A stretch of DNA of 40,585 nucleotides from an uncultured Bacilli bacterium (GTDB taxonomy: Bacteria; Bacillota_I; Bacilli_A; RF39; UBA660). The notes under the pieces are model-generated. The model made no database searches. It was not told the DNA's origin and worked only from the letters and a program-made list of their open reading frames with translations. This document shows positions 1 through 7,644 of this stretch, piece by piece (the first letter of the stretch is position 1; every line of letters starts with the position of its first letter). The position numbers and the translations under genes are program-made. Location: contig CALVRX010000043.1 in assembly GCA_944358815.1 (NCBI GenBank), positions 1 through 40,585 of the forward strand, in the 5' to 3' direction.

Positions 1-74
1 CTAATTAGCTCAGTTGGTAGAGCAAACGGCTGTTAACCGTTGGGTCGTAGGTTCGAGTCCTACATTAGGCGCCA
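1..74 (+). tRNA. tRNA-Asn (GTT), first 2 nt missing
   Basis: The cloverleaf reads clearly. The D arm is gctc/gagc. The anticodon stem aacgg/ccgtt holds the loop ctgttaa, with anticodon GTT at 32-34. The T arm is gtagg/cctac with loop ttcgagt. The 3' acceptor strand attaggc, G73 and an encoded CCA end at 74. The matching 5' strand would be GCCTAAT, so two bases lie left of the window. gatC begins 36 nt downstream, and the two may be cotranscribed. Confidence 0.95.
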
Positions 75-110
75 TCTTTTTTTTGTATATAATTTTATGG
101 AGGCGATATT

Positions 111-410
111 ATGCAGAAGTTTACTAAAGAAATGGTTGATGATTATGCAGATAAGTTATTAATTGGACTTACTCCAGAAGAAAACAAAATGGTTTTGGAT
201 GAGTTTGAAATAATTGATTCAAATATTGATATTATTAATCAGATTCCGAATATTGAAAAGGTTGAACCGATGACACATGCACTTGATGATTTTGTGTATG
301 AACTTAGAGAAGACGTTCCAGAAGAATCTATTCCGATAGAAGATTTGCTAGCTAACTGTGATGATGCAACAGTTGATGGTGAAGTTGAAGTACCAAGGAT
401 GGTGGGATAA
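111..410 (+). CDS. gatC: Asp/Glu-tRNA(Asn/Gln) amidotransferase subunit C
   Basis: A 99-residue protein with the size and helical, acidic character of GatC, the small subunit that clamps GatA and GatB in the cytosolic GatCAB amidotransferase. Its sequence is weakly conserved in general, so the call rests on size, the Glu/Asp-rich C-terminal stretch and above all its place directly before gatA and gatB. The start has a good ribosome site, ggaggcg, about 7 nt upstream. A TATAAT at 88-93 could be a -10 box, but no -35 is convincing, and readthrough from the tRNA-Asn gene is equally possible. The stop codon is 1 nt before the gatA start. Confidence 0.9.
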   Translation: MQKFTKEMVDDYADKLLIGLTPEENKMVLDEFEIIDSNIDIINQIPNIEKVEPMTHALDDFVYELREDVPEESIPIEDLLANCDDATVDGEVEVPRMVG

Positions 411-411
411 T

Positions 412-1869
412 ATGAGTTATATGGATAAAACGATAGAAGATTTGCATGAGGCTTTAGTTAAAGGTGAGGTAACTAGTAAAGAACTTATTAAAGAATCTTT
501 AGAAAAATCACATAAGGTTCAAGATGAGTGTAATGCTTTTGTGACAATTATGGATGATGCTAAAGATGTGCCAGTTACTGATGAACTTTTATCTGGAATT
601 CCTTATGGTATTAAGGATAATTATAGTACTAAAGGTATTTTAAGTACTGGATCATCTAATACGTTAAAAGATTATGTGCCTTTTTTCACAGCAACAGCTA
701 TAGAAAATTTGTCTAAAAAAGGTGCTGTACCAGTTAATAAGACGGTTTTGGATGAATTTGGTATGGGCGGAACTGGAACGACAGGTCATACAGGAGTTGT
801 GACTAATCCTTGGGATCATACGAGAATGTGTGCTGGTTCATCAGCTGGTAGTGCGGCAGCGGTAGCGGCTGGGGTTTATCCTTATGCAACTGGTAGTGAT
901 ACAGGAGATTCTATTAGGAAACCAGCAGCTTACTGTGGAATTGTCGGATATAAACCTACTTACGGCATGATATCGCGTTATGGCTTATTTCCATTTGCAA
1001 GTAGTTTAGATCATTGTGGTGCTTTAACTAGAAGTGTTAAAGATGCTGCAATTGTTGTCGATGGAATGAAAGGTATAGATAAATATGATATGACTTCATG
1101 GGATTCATCTAATATACATTTATATGATTCTATTGATGGCAAAGTTAAAGAAAAGAGGCTTTGTTATATAAAAGAACTTTGTGATATTAATATGTATCCA
1201 AATGCAGATGATGAGCTAAAAGCACATTTAGAGAATTTTATGAGGACAATAGAGAAGTGTAGGGAACTTGGAATGGAAGTTACTGAGGAGTCTGTCGATT
1301 CTACTTTACTTAATGCTATTCCATCAACTTATGTTGTTATATCATGTGCTGAGGCAACGAGTAATATGTCTAATTTAACAGGATTTATTTTTGGACCTAG
1401 AGCTGATGGTGATAAGTGGGAAAAAAAGAAGAAAAATTACAGAACTAAAGGTTTTTCACCGCTTATTAAGAGAAGATTTGTTATAGGTTCTTATGTTTTA
1501 CAATCTCAAAATAAAGATAGATATTTCCACAATGCCCAAAGAGTTAGGAGACTTATTGTCGATAAGTGGAAAGAATTATTTAAAAAATATGATGCAGTTA
1601 TTTTACCAGTGGGCACTGGTCCAGCTAAGAAATTAGAGGGTTCTAAAGATGCACTTGATAAAAATACGGCAGTGTTAGAAGATCATTTACAAATTGGTAA
1701 TTTTGGTGGTTTTCCATCTATTACGATTCCAAACGGTTTTGTTTCTAATTTACCAGTTGGCGTTAATATTACTGGTAATTGCTTTGATGATATAAATGTT
1801 TTAAATATTGCCTATGCACTTGAGAGTTCGATGGAGTATAAAAATCAAATAGCGAGGGAGGTTAAATAA
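412..1869 (+). CDS. gatA: Asp/Glu-tRNA(Asn/Gln) amidotransferase subunit A
   Basis: GatA is the glutaminase/amidase subunit of GatCAB. It releases ammonia from Gln, which GatB uses to amidate Asp-tRNA(Asn) or Glu-tRNA(Gln). The 485-residue protein carries the amidase-signature triad by alignment in my head to S. aureus GatA: Lys68 in PYGIKDN, Ser143 in AGSSAGS and Ser167 in GSDTGDSIRKPA. The usual motif is GSDTGGSIRQPA, so the residue before the nucleophile is Asp166 instead of Gly. The open frame extends upstream to 358, but the chosen ATG at 412 has a ggtggga site and follows the gatC stop directly. The stop overlaps the gatB start by one base (TAATG), indicating translational coupling. Confidence 0.96.
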   Translation: MSYMDKTIEDLHEALVKGEVTSKELIKESLEKSHKVQDECNAFVTIMDDAKDVPVTDELLSGIPYGIKDNYSTKGILSTGSSNTLKDYVPFFTATAIENLSKKGAVPVNKTVLDEFGMGGTGTTGHTGVVTNPWDHTRMCAGSSAGSAAAVAAGVYPYATGSDTGDSIRKPAAYCGIVGYKPTYGMISRYGLFPFASSLDHCGALTRSVKDAAIVVDGMKGIDKYDMTSWDSSNIHLYDSIDGKVKEKRLCYIKELCDINMYPNADDELKAHLENFMRTIEKCRELGMEVTEESVDSTLLNAIPSTYVVISCAEATSNMSNLTGFIFGPRADGDKWEKKKKNYRTKGFSPLIKRRFVIGSYVLQSQNKDRYFHNAQRVRRLIVDKWKELFKKYDAVILPVGTGPAKKLEGSKDALDKNTAVLEDHLQIGNFGGFPSITIPNGFVSNLPVGVNITGNCFDDINVLNIAYALESSMEYKNQIAREVK

Positions 1870-3326
1870 TGGGATACAAAGTATTAATTGGTTTAGAGAT
1901 GCACTGCGAAATCAGTAATACTAAAACTAAAGTATTTTCTTCTGCTCGCAATGGTTACAGTGAAAAAGCTAATACTAATGTAAGACCAGTTGATATGGCT
2001 TTTCCTGGGACACTTCCTGTAGTTAACAAAGAGGCGGTAAGACTTGCTTTAATGGCTAGTATGATTTTAAATTGCACGCAACCAGAGTATTTATATTTTG
2101 AGAGAAAAAATTATTATTATCCAGATTTGCCTAAGGGTTTTCAGATTACTCAAGAGACTAAACCAGCACCAATAGGTAGTTTTGGTTATTTGGATTATGA
2201 AGTTAATGGTGAGATGAAAAGAGTTAGAATTAATAATTTACATCTAGAGGAAGATGCAGCTTCATCTGATCATTATTCTTCTGGTTCTAGAATTAATTAT
2301 AATAGAGCAGGCGTACCTTTACTTGAACTTGTTACTGAACCTGATTTTAGGTCAGCGGACGAGGCTGTGGCTTTTTTAGAGACGATGAGAAGTATTTATC
2401 AATATGCGGATATAAGTGAAGCTGATAGTAAGAAAGGTCAAGTTAGATGTGATGTCAATGTATCTATTATGGAAGATAATTTAGATGAAGAAGATCCTAA
2501 AAATTGGGGTACTAAGATTGAAATTAAGAATGTCAATAGTTTTGGTGGCGTTAGAGATGCGATTAACTATGAGATTCAAAGACAAATAGATTTAAAAGAA
2601 GACGGAAAATACGATGAGATGCCTCAGCAAACACGTAGATGGGATGAAGATTCTGGAACGACTATTTATATGCGAAGCAAGGTCGATGCGATAGATTATA
2701 AGTATTTTGTAGAGCCTAATATTCCAAAGTTTAAAATTTCTAAGGAGTGGCTTTCTGATATTAGAAAGAGCATTCCAAGGCTTGCTCACGAGAGAAAAGA
2801 AGAGTATATGAATAAATATGAAGTTTCAGAGTATGATGCGAATATTTTAGTTAAGGAAAAAGCTGTAGCTGAGTTTTTTGAAAAGACTATTAGTTTAGGA
2901 GCTAATCCTAAGAGTGCATCTAACTGGATTACAACTAATTTATTAGGTCAATTAAATAAGCTGGAATTAACTATTGATGAAGCGAAACTTACGCCAGAAC
3001 ATTTAGCGGAGTTAATTAAAATGGTTGAGGATAAAGAGATTTCTTCTCAGCAAGCTAAAGGAGTATTTACTGAAAGTTTAGAAACTGGAAAATCTCCTCA
3101 CGATATTGCATCAGAAAAAGGTTTAAAACAGATAACTGACGAGGGTGAGATTGTTAAAGTGGCGAATGAAGTATTGGATGAACATCCTGATGTTATAGAG
3201 CAATATAAAAATGGAAAGACTAATATGGTAAACTATTTAGTCGGACAAGTTATGAAAAAAACTGGTGGTAAAGCTAATCCTAGTTTAGCTAGAGATGTTA
3301 TGGCGAAAGAAATTGAAAAAAGGTGA
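1869..3326 (+). CDS. gatB: Asp/Glu-tRNA(Asn/Gln) amidotransferase subunit B
   Basis: A 485-residue GatB, which binds the mischarged tRNA, activates its side-chain carboxylate with ATP and adds ammonia channelled from GatA. Visible family blocks are GLEMHCEIS near the N terminus, YYYPDLPKGFQITQ, and the HLEEDAASSDH region. The C-terminal part (about 310-485) matches the GatB/YqeY helical tail that holds the tRNA elbow, ending in VGQVMKKTGGKANP. Length is normal (about 475-485). The start codon overlaps the gatA stop. It ends in TGA, one of the observations showing that UGA is a stop here. The aspS ribosome site lies inside its last codons. Confidence 0.97.
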   Translation: MGYKVLIGLEMHCEISNTKTKVFSSARNGYSEKANTNVRPVDMAFPGTLPVVNKEAVRLALMASMILNCTQPEYLYFERKNYYYPDLPKGFQITQETKPAPIGSFGYLDYEVNGEMKRVRINNLHLEEDAASSDHYSSGSRINYNRAGVPLLELVTEPDFRSADEAVAFLETMRSIYQYADISEADSKKGQVRCDVNVSIMEDNLDEEDPKNWGTKIEIKNVNSFGGVRDAINYEIQRQIDLKEDGKYDEMPQQTRRWDEDSGTTIYMRSKVDAIDYKYFVEPNIPKFKISKEWLSDIRKSIPRLAHERKEEYMNKYEVSEYDANILVKEKAVAEFFEKTISLGANPKSASNWITTNLLGQLNKLELTIDEAKLTPEHLAELIKMVEDKEISSQQAKGVFTESLETGKSPHDIASEKGLKQITDEGEIVKVANEVLDEHPDVIEQYKNGKTNMVNYLVGQVMKKTGGKANPSLARDVMAKEIEKR

Positions 3327-3330
3327 TTGA

Positions 3331-5073
3331 ATGAATAAGTATAGAACACAGTATAATAATGAACTTTCGGAAGATAGTATTGGAAAAGAAATTCGTGCTT
3401 GCGGATTTGTCGAAAATATTCGTGACCATGGTGGTGTTATTTTTGTCGATGTTCGCGATGAGACTGGACTTTTACAAATTGTAAGTAATGACGACAGTAT
3501 ATTTAATGGTCTTACTAAGGAGTCTGCAGTTACTTTAAAAGGTACAGTGCGTATGAGAGATGAAGAGAATTTTAATCCTAAAATTAGTACTGGAACTATT
3601 GAAGTTTTAGTTAGTGAGTTTGAGGTTTTAGGTAAGGCTAAAAATGAACTTCCTTTTGAAATTATTACGTCAACTAATGTTAATGAAGAAGTAAGGTTAA
3701 AGTATCGTTATTTAGATTTAAGAAATCCAAAAGTTCATGAAAATATTTTATTTAGAAGTAAGGTTATTAAATATTTACGTGAGGTTATGGAAGAAAAGGG
3801 CTTTGTAGAGATACAAACTCCTATTTTGACGGCTTCATCTCCTGAGGGAGCACGTGATTATTTAGTACCATCACGAAAATATAAGGGTAAGTTTTATGCT
3901 TTGCCACAAGCACCGCAACAGTTTAAACAATTACTTATGGTGGCTGGTTTTGATAAATATTATCAGATAGCGCCTTGTTTTAGAGATGAGGATACTCGTG
4001 CTGATAGATCGCCTGGAGAGTTTTATCAATTAGATATGGAAATGGCTTTTGCGACAGCTGAGGATGTTTATGAGGTGGCTGAAGATGTAATGTATAAGAC
4101 ATTTACTAAGTTTTCTAATAAAAAGGTGTCACCTAAACCTTTTAGAAGAATTACTTATAAAGAGTCTATGTTTAAATATGGTACAGATAAACCAGATTTA
4201 AGAAATCCACTTGAGATTATCGATGTTACTGAGGTGTTTAAAAATACGACATTTAAACCATTTTCTGGTTCTATAGTTAGAGCAATTGCAGTAGATGATA
4301 TTGCATCTAAGTCTAATTCTTGGTTTAACGAGCTTGTCGATTATGCAAAGAAAATTGGAATGCCAGGTATTGGTTATATTAGTGTTTTAGATGATATGTC
4401 ATTTAAAGGACCAATCGATAAGTTTTTGACGGATGATGAAAGAAAGGCTTTAATTGAAAAAGCTAATTTGAAAAAGGGTTCAGTACTTTTCTTTATTGCG
4501 GATAAACATGAACTTACAGCAGCTACACAGGCTGGACTTATTAGAACAGCTTTAGGTGAGAGACTTAATTTAATAGATAATGATCTATTTGAGTTTTGTT
4601 TTATAGTTGATTTTCCAATGTATGAATACAGCGAAGAAGAGGGCAGATACGTTTTTACGCACAATCCATTTAGTATGCCACAAGGTGGAATGGATGCTTT
4701 AGTAAATCAAAAGACGGAAGATATTTTAGCTTATCAATACGACATTGTATGTAATGGAGTTGAGCTTTCTTCTGGAGCTGTTCGTAATCATGATGTTAAG
4801 ATTATGGAAAAGGCTTTTGAAATTGCTGGATACACTAAAGAAGAGTTAGAGACAAGATTTAAATCACTTTATACGGCTTTTCATTATGGTGCTCCTCCAC
4901 ATGCAGGAATTGCACCTGGAATTGATAGAATGATTATGCTTTTAAAGGATGAGCCTAATATTCGTGAAGTTATTGCTTTTCCTTTAAATAGTAATGCACA
5001 AGATATGATGATGGGTGCTCCTTCAGAGGTTACAGAAAAACAGCTTAGAGAAATTCATATTAAAATTAGATAA
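3331..5073 (+). CDS. aspS: Aspartyl-tRNA synthetase, probably non-discriminating
   Basis: A bacterial-type AspRS of 580 residues: N-terminal OB-fold anticodon-binding domain (about 1-110), class II catalytic core with motif 2 (FRDEDTRADRSPGEFYQLD), GAD insertion (about 280-420) and motif 3 (GIAPGIDRMIMLL). It charges tRNA with Asp in the cytosol. Residue 33 is His in NIRDHGGVIF. From family knowledge, His at this place marks enzymes that also charge tRNA(Asn), whereas discriminating E. coli-type enzymes have Leu. It directly follows gatCAB and tRNA-Asn, which fits the two-step route to Asn-tRNA. The ribosome site aaggtgat overlaps the gatB end. A hairpin terminator follows. Confidence 0.96.
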   Translation: MNKYRTQYNNELSEDSIGKEIRACGFVENIRDHGGVIFVDVRDETGLLQIVSNDDSIFNGLTKESAVTLKGTVRMRDEENFNPKISTGTIEVLVSEFEVLGKAKNELPFEIITSTNVNEEVRLKYRYLDLRNPKVHENILFRSKVIKYLREVMEEKGFVEIQTPILTASSPEGARDYLVPSRKYKGKFYALPQAPQQFKQLLMVAGFDKYYQIAPCFRDEDTRADRSPGEFYQLDMEMAFATAEDVYEVAEDVMYKTFTKFSNKKVSPKPFRRITYKESMFKYGTDKPDLRNPLEIIDVTEVFKNTTFKPFSGSIVRAIAVDDIASKSNSWFNELVDYAKKIGMPGIGYISVLDDMSFKGPIDKFLTDDERKALIEKANLKKGSVLFFIADKHELTAATQAGLIRTALGERLNLIDNDLFEFCFIVDFPMYEYSEEEGRYVFTHNPFSMPQGGMDALVNQKTEDILAYQYDIVCNGVELSSGAVRNHDVKIMEKAFEIAGYTKEELETRFKSLYTAFHYGAPPHAGIAPGIDRMIMLLKDEPNIREVIAFPLNSNAQDMMMGAPSEVTEKQLREIHIKIR

Positions 5074-5078
5074 AATTT

Positions 5079-5108
5079 AAAAAAGGTTTTTAGACCTTTT
5101 TTTATTAA
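5079..5108 (+). terminator. Terminator of gatCAB-aspS
   Basis: Inverted repeat aaaaaggt / acctttttt around a ttttag loop, running into a T tract just after the aspS stop. It looks like the end of the operon. Confidence 0.75.
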
Positions 5109-5192
5109 AAATTTGCTTTGTAAAAGTAAAAATATAAAAAGTGGTATTTTTTTGGCTTCTTAGTTCATAATAATAATGAAAGGAGTAATTAT

Positions 5193-5318
5193 ATGAGCTG
5201 TAAGAACAAAAAAAATAAAAAGAATACAAATCACAATATGGATACACTTTTAGCTAAAACAGTGAAAAAAGAAGCTGCTGGTCCTAATAGTCAAAATAAT
5301 AGACAAAAAGATATGTAA
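5193..5318 (+). CDS. Small basic protein, 41 residues, unknown
   Basis: A short ORF with a strong ribosome site (aaaggag, 7 nt before ATG) and a terminator-like hairpin right after its stop. The product is Lys/Asn-rich, with SCKNKKNKKN at the N terminus, a LLAKTVKKEAAG centre and a C-terminal QNNRQKDM. There is no membrane segment or signal peptide. It stands alone between two terminators, so it would need its own promoter upstream. The sequence there is AT-rich without a clear consensus. I recognise no family. Composition is like the many small cytoplasmic basic proteins of Bacillota that bind nucleic acids, but that is only analogy. The main support for its reality is the ribosome site and the isolated unit. 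Confidence 0.6.
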   Translation: MSCKNKKNKKNTNHNMDTLLAKTVKKEAAGPNSQNNRQKDM

Positions 5319-5341
5319 AAGCGCTATTTTGGGCTTTTTTT
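5316..5341 (+). terminator. Probable terminator after the 41-residue ORF
   Basis: aaaagc pairs with gctttt around a 10-nt loop, followed by a run of T. The stem is short, so the call is moderate. Confidence 0.5.
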
Positions 5342-5343
5342 CT

Positions 5344-5371
5344 TTGCTTTTTACAAAAAAATTGTTATAAT
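5344..5371 (+). promoter_or_regulatory. Promoter for the 108-residue membrane protein
   Basis: TTGCTT (5344-5349), 16-nt spacer, TATAAT (5366-5371), 25 nt before the start codon at 5397. Confidence 0.6.
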
Positions 5372-5396
5372 ATTAGAAAATTATTGGAGGTGTTTT

Positions 5397-5723
5397 ATGA
5401 GAGAAGATACAAGAAATTTTTTAGAAGATAGATTAATAGTTATTGATAATAAGATGATTAATAAAAAGGATAATGTAAGAGGTGGTTTATATATTTTTGG
5501 TGTGGGAATTTTAGGGGCTTTAAATGGAACTATTAGTGGTTCATTTAATGCTTATATTAGTGGGATGATTGTTGCAACAGGAGGTATTTTATTTCGAGCA
5601 ATTAACAAAAGAGCTTTGGAAAAACTTAGTTGGGAAAAGTATTCAATTAAATATGCTTTACGTTATGATAATGTTATTGAGTATCATTCTAGTAATAAAG
5701 GTGGTAAACATTTTAAGAAATAA
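5397..5723 (+). CDS. Small membrane protein, 108 residues, ending in GGKHFKK
   Basis: Family not recognised. Residues about 29-48 and 53-67 form two hydrophobic, glycine-rich segments (YIFGVGILGALNGTISG and AYISGMIVATGGILF), giving a hairpin membrane protein with charged N- and C-terminal cytoplasmic ends. The ribosome site is ggaggtg, 7 nt before ATG, and a promoter lies just upstream, so it is a single-gene unit. The extreme C terminus GGKHFKK matches a G-x-H-F-K motif that occurs three times in the unlinked 585-residue protein at 29015-30772. The next promoter, for tRNA-Ser, starts immediately after its stop codon. No function can be assigned. Confidence 0.8.
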   Translation: MREDTRNFLEDRLIVIDNKMINKKDNVRGGLYIFGVGILGALNGTISGSFNAYISGMIVATGGILFRAINKRALEKLSWEKYSIKYALRYDNVIEYHSSNKGGKHFKK

Positions 5724-5752
5724 TTGACATATGTGTTTATTTAGGGTAAAAT
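5724..5752 (+). promoter_or_regulatory. Strong promoter of tRNA-Ser
   Basis: Perfect -35 TTGACA (5724-5729), 17-nt spacer and TAAAAT (5747-5752), 18 nt before the tRNA. The -35 box begins at the base after the upstream stop codon. Confidence 0.85.
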
Positions 5753-5770
5753 TATAAACGTAGTCTTATT

Positions 5771-5861
5771 GGAGTAGTACTCAAGAGGCTGAAGAGGCGC
5801 CCCTGCTAAGGGTGTAGGTCGGGTAACCGGCGCGAGGGTTCAAATCCCTCCTGCTCCGCCA
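5771..5861 (+). tRNA. tRNA-Ser (GCT)
   Basis: Class II tRNA with a long variable arm (aggtcgggtaaccggcgc region). The acceptor stem ggagtag/ctgctcc has one G-T pair. The anticodon stem cgccc/gggtg carries loop ctgctaa with anticodon GCT at 5805-5807. The T arm is gaggg/ccctc, the discriminator is G, and CCA is encoded. It has its own promoter and terminator. Confidence 0.97.
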
Positions 5862-5874
5862 TTTAGATTATTGT

Positions 5875-5904
5875 CTTACTTAATTAATTTAAGTAAGTTT
5901 TTTT
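5875..5904 (+). terminator. Terminator of tRNA-Ser
   Basis: Nine perfect base pairs (cttacttaa / ttaagtaag), 5-nt loop, then seven T. Confidence 0.85.
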
Positions 5905-5905
5905 A

Positions 5906-5945
5906 TTGACTTTTTTAGAAAAAAATGTATTATGGTGTTAGTACA
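5906..5945 (+). promoter_or_regulatory. Promoter with operator-like palindrome upstream of ABC pair
   Basis: TTGACT (5906-5911), 16-nt spacer and TATTAT (5928-5933) form a promoter. A palindrome TGTATTA-N6-TAGTACA (5926-5945, one mismatch between arms) covers the -10 box and the predicted start of transcription. From memory it resembles sites bound by YtrA-type GntR repressors that control ABC exporters. No such regulator gene is present. The 150 nt to the ABC gene hold a well-placed ribosome site (agaggtgat) and a TTG-started 11-codon ORF at 5956-5991. Confidence 0.55.
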
Positions 5946-6094
5946 GAGAGGTGATTTGTTAAAACTAAAAAAAATTAATTTGTTTATATAAAAAAATTAT
6001 AAATAATTATTTGACTAAATTGGTTAATAAAAATACTAAAAGTTATTTAAAAAAATGTTAGGCTTTAGTAAAAATATTATGTTTATAGAAAGGA

Positions 6095-6796
6095 ATGAGT
6101 GATTTGTTATTAGAGTGTAAAGGTGTTTGTAAAAGTTATGGCAAAAAAGAAGTTTTAAAAGATATAAATTTTCATTTACCAAAAGGTAAAATTGTCGGTT
6201 TACTTGGTAAAAATGGTAGTGGCAAAACAACACTTATTAAGGCTATTAATGGTTTGATTACTTTAGATGAAGGAAGTATTTTGGTTGATGGAAAAGAAGT
6301 AGGGGTGGAAAGTAAGAAAATAATTTCTTATTTACCAGAACGTACTTATTTGAATATTCATAAGAGGGTTTCAGATATTATAGAATATTTTAATGATTTT
6401 TATGAGGATTTTGATAAAGATAAGGCTTATAAATTATTAGAACAATTAAATATTAAAGCTGATGATAAATTATCTGTTATGTCTAAAGGAATGCGAGAAA
6501 AAGTACAATTAGTATTAGTGATGAGCCGAAAGGCAGAGCTTTATATTTTAGATGAACCGATGGGTGGTGTAGATCCGGCGACTCGAGATTATATTTTAGA
6601 TACTATTTTAAATAATTATGGTAAAGGGGCAACTATTTTGATGTCGACACATTTGATTAGTGATATTGAAAGAGTTTTAGATGAAGTAATATTTATCGAT
6701 GATGGTAAAATCACTAGATGTGAAAATGCGGATAAGTTAAGAAAAAAGACAGGTAAATCTATTGATGAAGTATTTAGGGAGGATTTTAAATGTTAG
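6095..6796 (+). CDS. ABC transporter ATP-binding protein (YtrB/YhcH-like)
   Basis: A single ABC ATPase domain of 233 residues: Walker A GKNGSGKTT (about 38-46), signature MSKGMREK in place of LSGGQ, Walker B LYILDEP, and switch His in STHL. The degenerate signature and short length are typical of ATPases paired with ABC-2 type exporters of the YtrB/EcsA/BcrA kind. It would energise the permease that starts inside its last codons (7-nt overlap). No ribosome site fits the ATG at 6095, since aagga abuts it. A TTG at 6104 lies 9 nt after agga and may be the true start. The substrate is unknown. Genes of this kind often export peptides or respond to wall antibiotics. Confidence 0.9.
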   Translation: MSDLLLECKGVCKSYGKKEVLKDINFHLPKGKIVGLLGKNGSGKTTLIKAINGLITLDEGSILVDGKEVGVESKKIISYLPERTYLNIHKRVSDIIEYFNDFYEDFDKDKAYKLLEQLNIKADDKLSVMSKGMREKVQLVLVMSRKAELYILDEPMGGVDPATRDYILDTILNNYGKGATILMSTHLISDIERVLDEVIFIDDGKITRCENADKLRKKTGKSIDEVFREDFKC

Positions 6797-7572
6797 GTAA
6801 AGTTTTAAAATATGATTTCAAAGCAGTTATTAAATATTTAGGACCATTATATTTGGTGTTTATTGGTTTTGCTATAATTATAAGGTTTTTGAGTTTATTT
6901 GACGTTAAAGGGATTATTCAAATTATTAATGCTTTATTGATAGTTGGTTTTGTTTTATTAGTAGCATTTTCTTTTGTTTTAACTGGTATCTTTTGTGTTA
7001 AATATTATTTGGAAAATTTATTTAAGGATGAAGGTTATTTAACTCATACTTTACCTGTAAAAAAAGGTACTTTATTATTATCTAAGGTACTTACAGATTT
7101 AATATTTGTGTTGATTACTTTTGCTATAGTAGTAATTAGTGTAATAGTGGCTTTTTATCAAGGTGGTATGTTTAAGGAATTGCCAGCATTTTTAGGTCAA
7201 ACTTTTGATGGAATAAAAGTTTATCAGTTTTTCCTTTTTATAGGTTTTTATGGAATTATTGCTTATTTAACTACAATACTTATGGTTTATGCGGCAATTG
7301 CAATTGGTTTTAGTAAAAGTACAAATAAAGTTTTTCATTCAGTAAAATGGGCATTGGTATTTTATTTTGCTATGGAATTTTTATATTTAGGAATGTTAAT
7401 TTTGCTTGTAGTTATTCGTCCTGCTTTTGTAGTGCATTTAGAGAGCAATATGTTTATGCTTACTGATTTATTAAATTTCCTTATGATTTTTATGATTTTT
7501 ACAGCTTGTTTAGGCGGAATATTTTACTTTACTAGTTATAAGTTTATAGAAAAAAAACTCAATTTGGAATAA
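6790..7572 (+). CDS. ABC-2-like permease of the exporter pair
   Basis: A 260-residue very hydrophobic protein with about six membrane segments, beginning near residues 15-35, then 42-70 (with GIFCVKYYLENLFKDEGYLTHTLP just after, a block common in YtrC/YhcI-type permeases), 90-115, 140-170, 180-205 and 225-245. It overlaps the ATPase gene by 7 nt, so the two are translationally coupled and almost certainly form one transporter in the cytoplasmic membrane. A terminator hairpin begins inside its final codons. Substrate and direction cannot be read from sequence, but export is the usual role for this architecture. Confidence 0.85.
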   Translation: MLGKVLKYDFKAVIKYLGPLYLVFIGFAIIIRFLSLFDVKGIIQIINALLIVGFVLLVAFSFVLTGIFCVKYYLENLFKDEGYLTHTLPVKKGTLLLSKVLTDLIFVLITFAIVVISVIVAFYQGGMFKELPAFLGQTFDGIKVYQFFLFIGFYGIIAYLTTILMVYAAIAIGFSKSTNKVFHSVKWALVFYFAMEFLYLGMLILLVVIRPAFVVHLESNMFMLTDLLNFLMIFMIFTACLGGIFYFTSYKFIEKKLNLE

Positions 7573-7588
7573 AGTTGAGTTTTTTAGT
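7553..7588 (+). terminator. Terminator of the ABC operon
   Basis: aaaaactcaa pairs with ttgagttttt across the stop codon, then more T. The left arm is coding sequence. Confidence 0.8.
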
Positions 7589-7644
7589 TTGTTTCATTAT
7601 GTTTAATTAATTGTTTTTTAATATCATATAATAGGTGATATAAA

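Noticed and set aside
3310-3330. Use of the Mycoplasma code (UGA as Trp)
   Set aside because: gatB, uvrC-independent genes such as the kinase at 8157-8735 and others end properly at TGA, and reading through would run into the next gene's ribosome site. Trp is encoded by TGG throughout.
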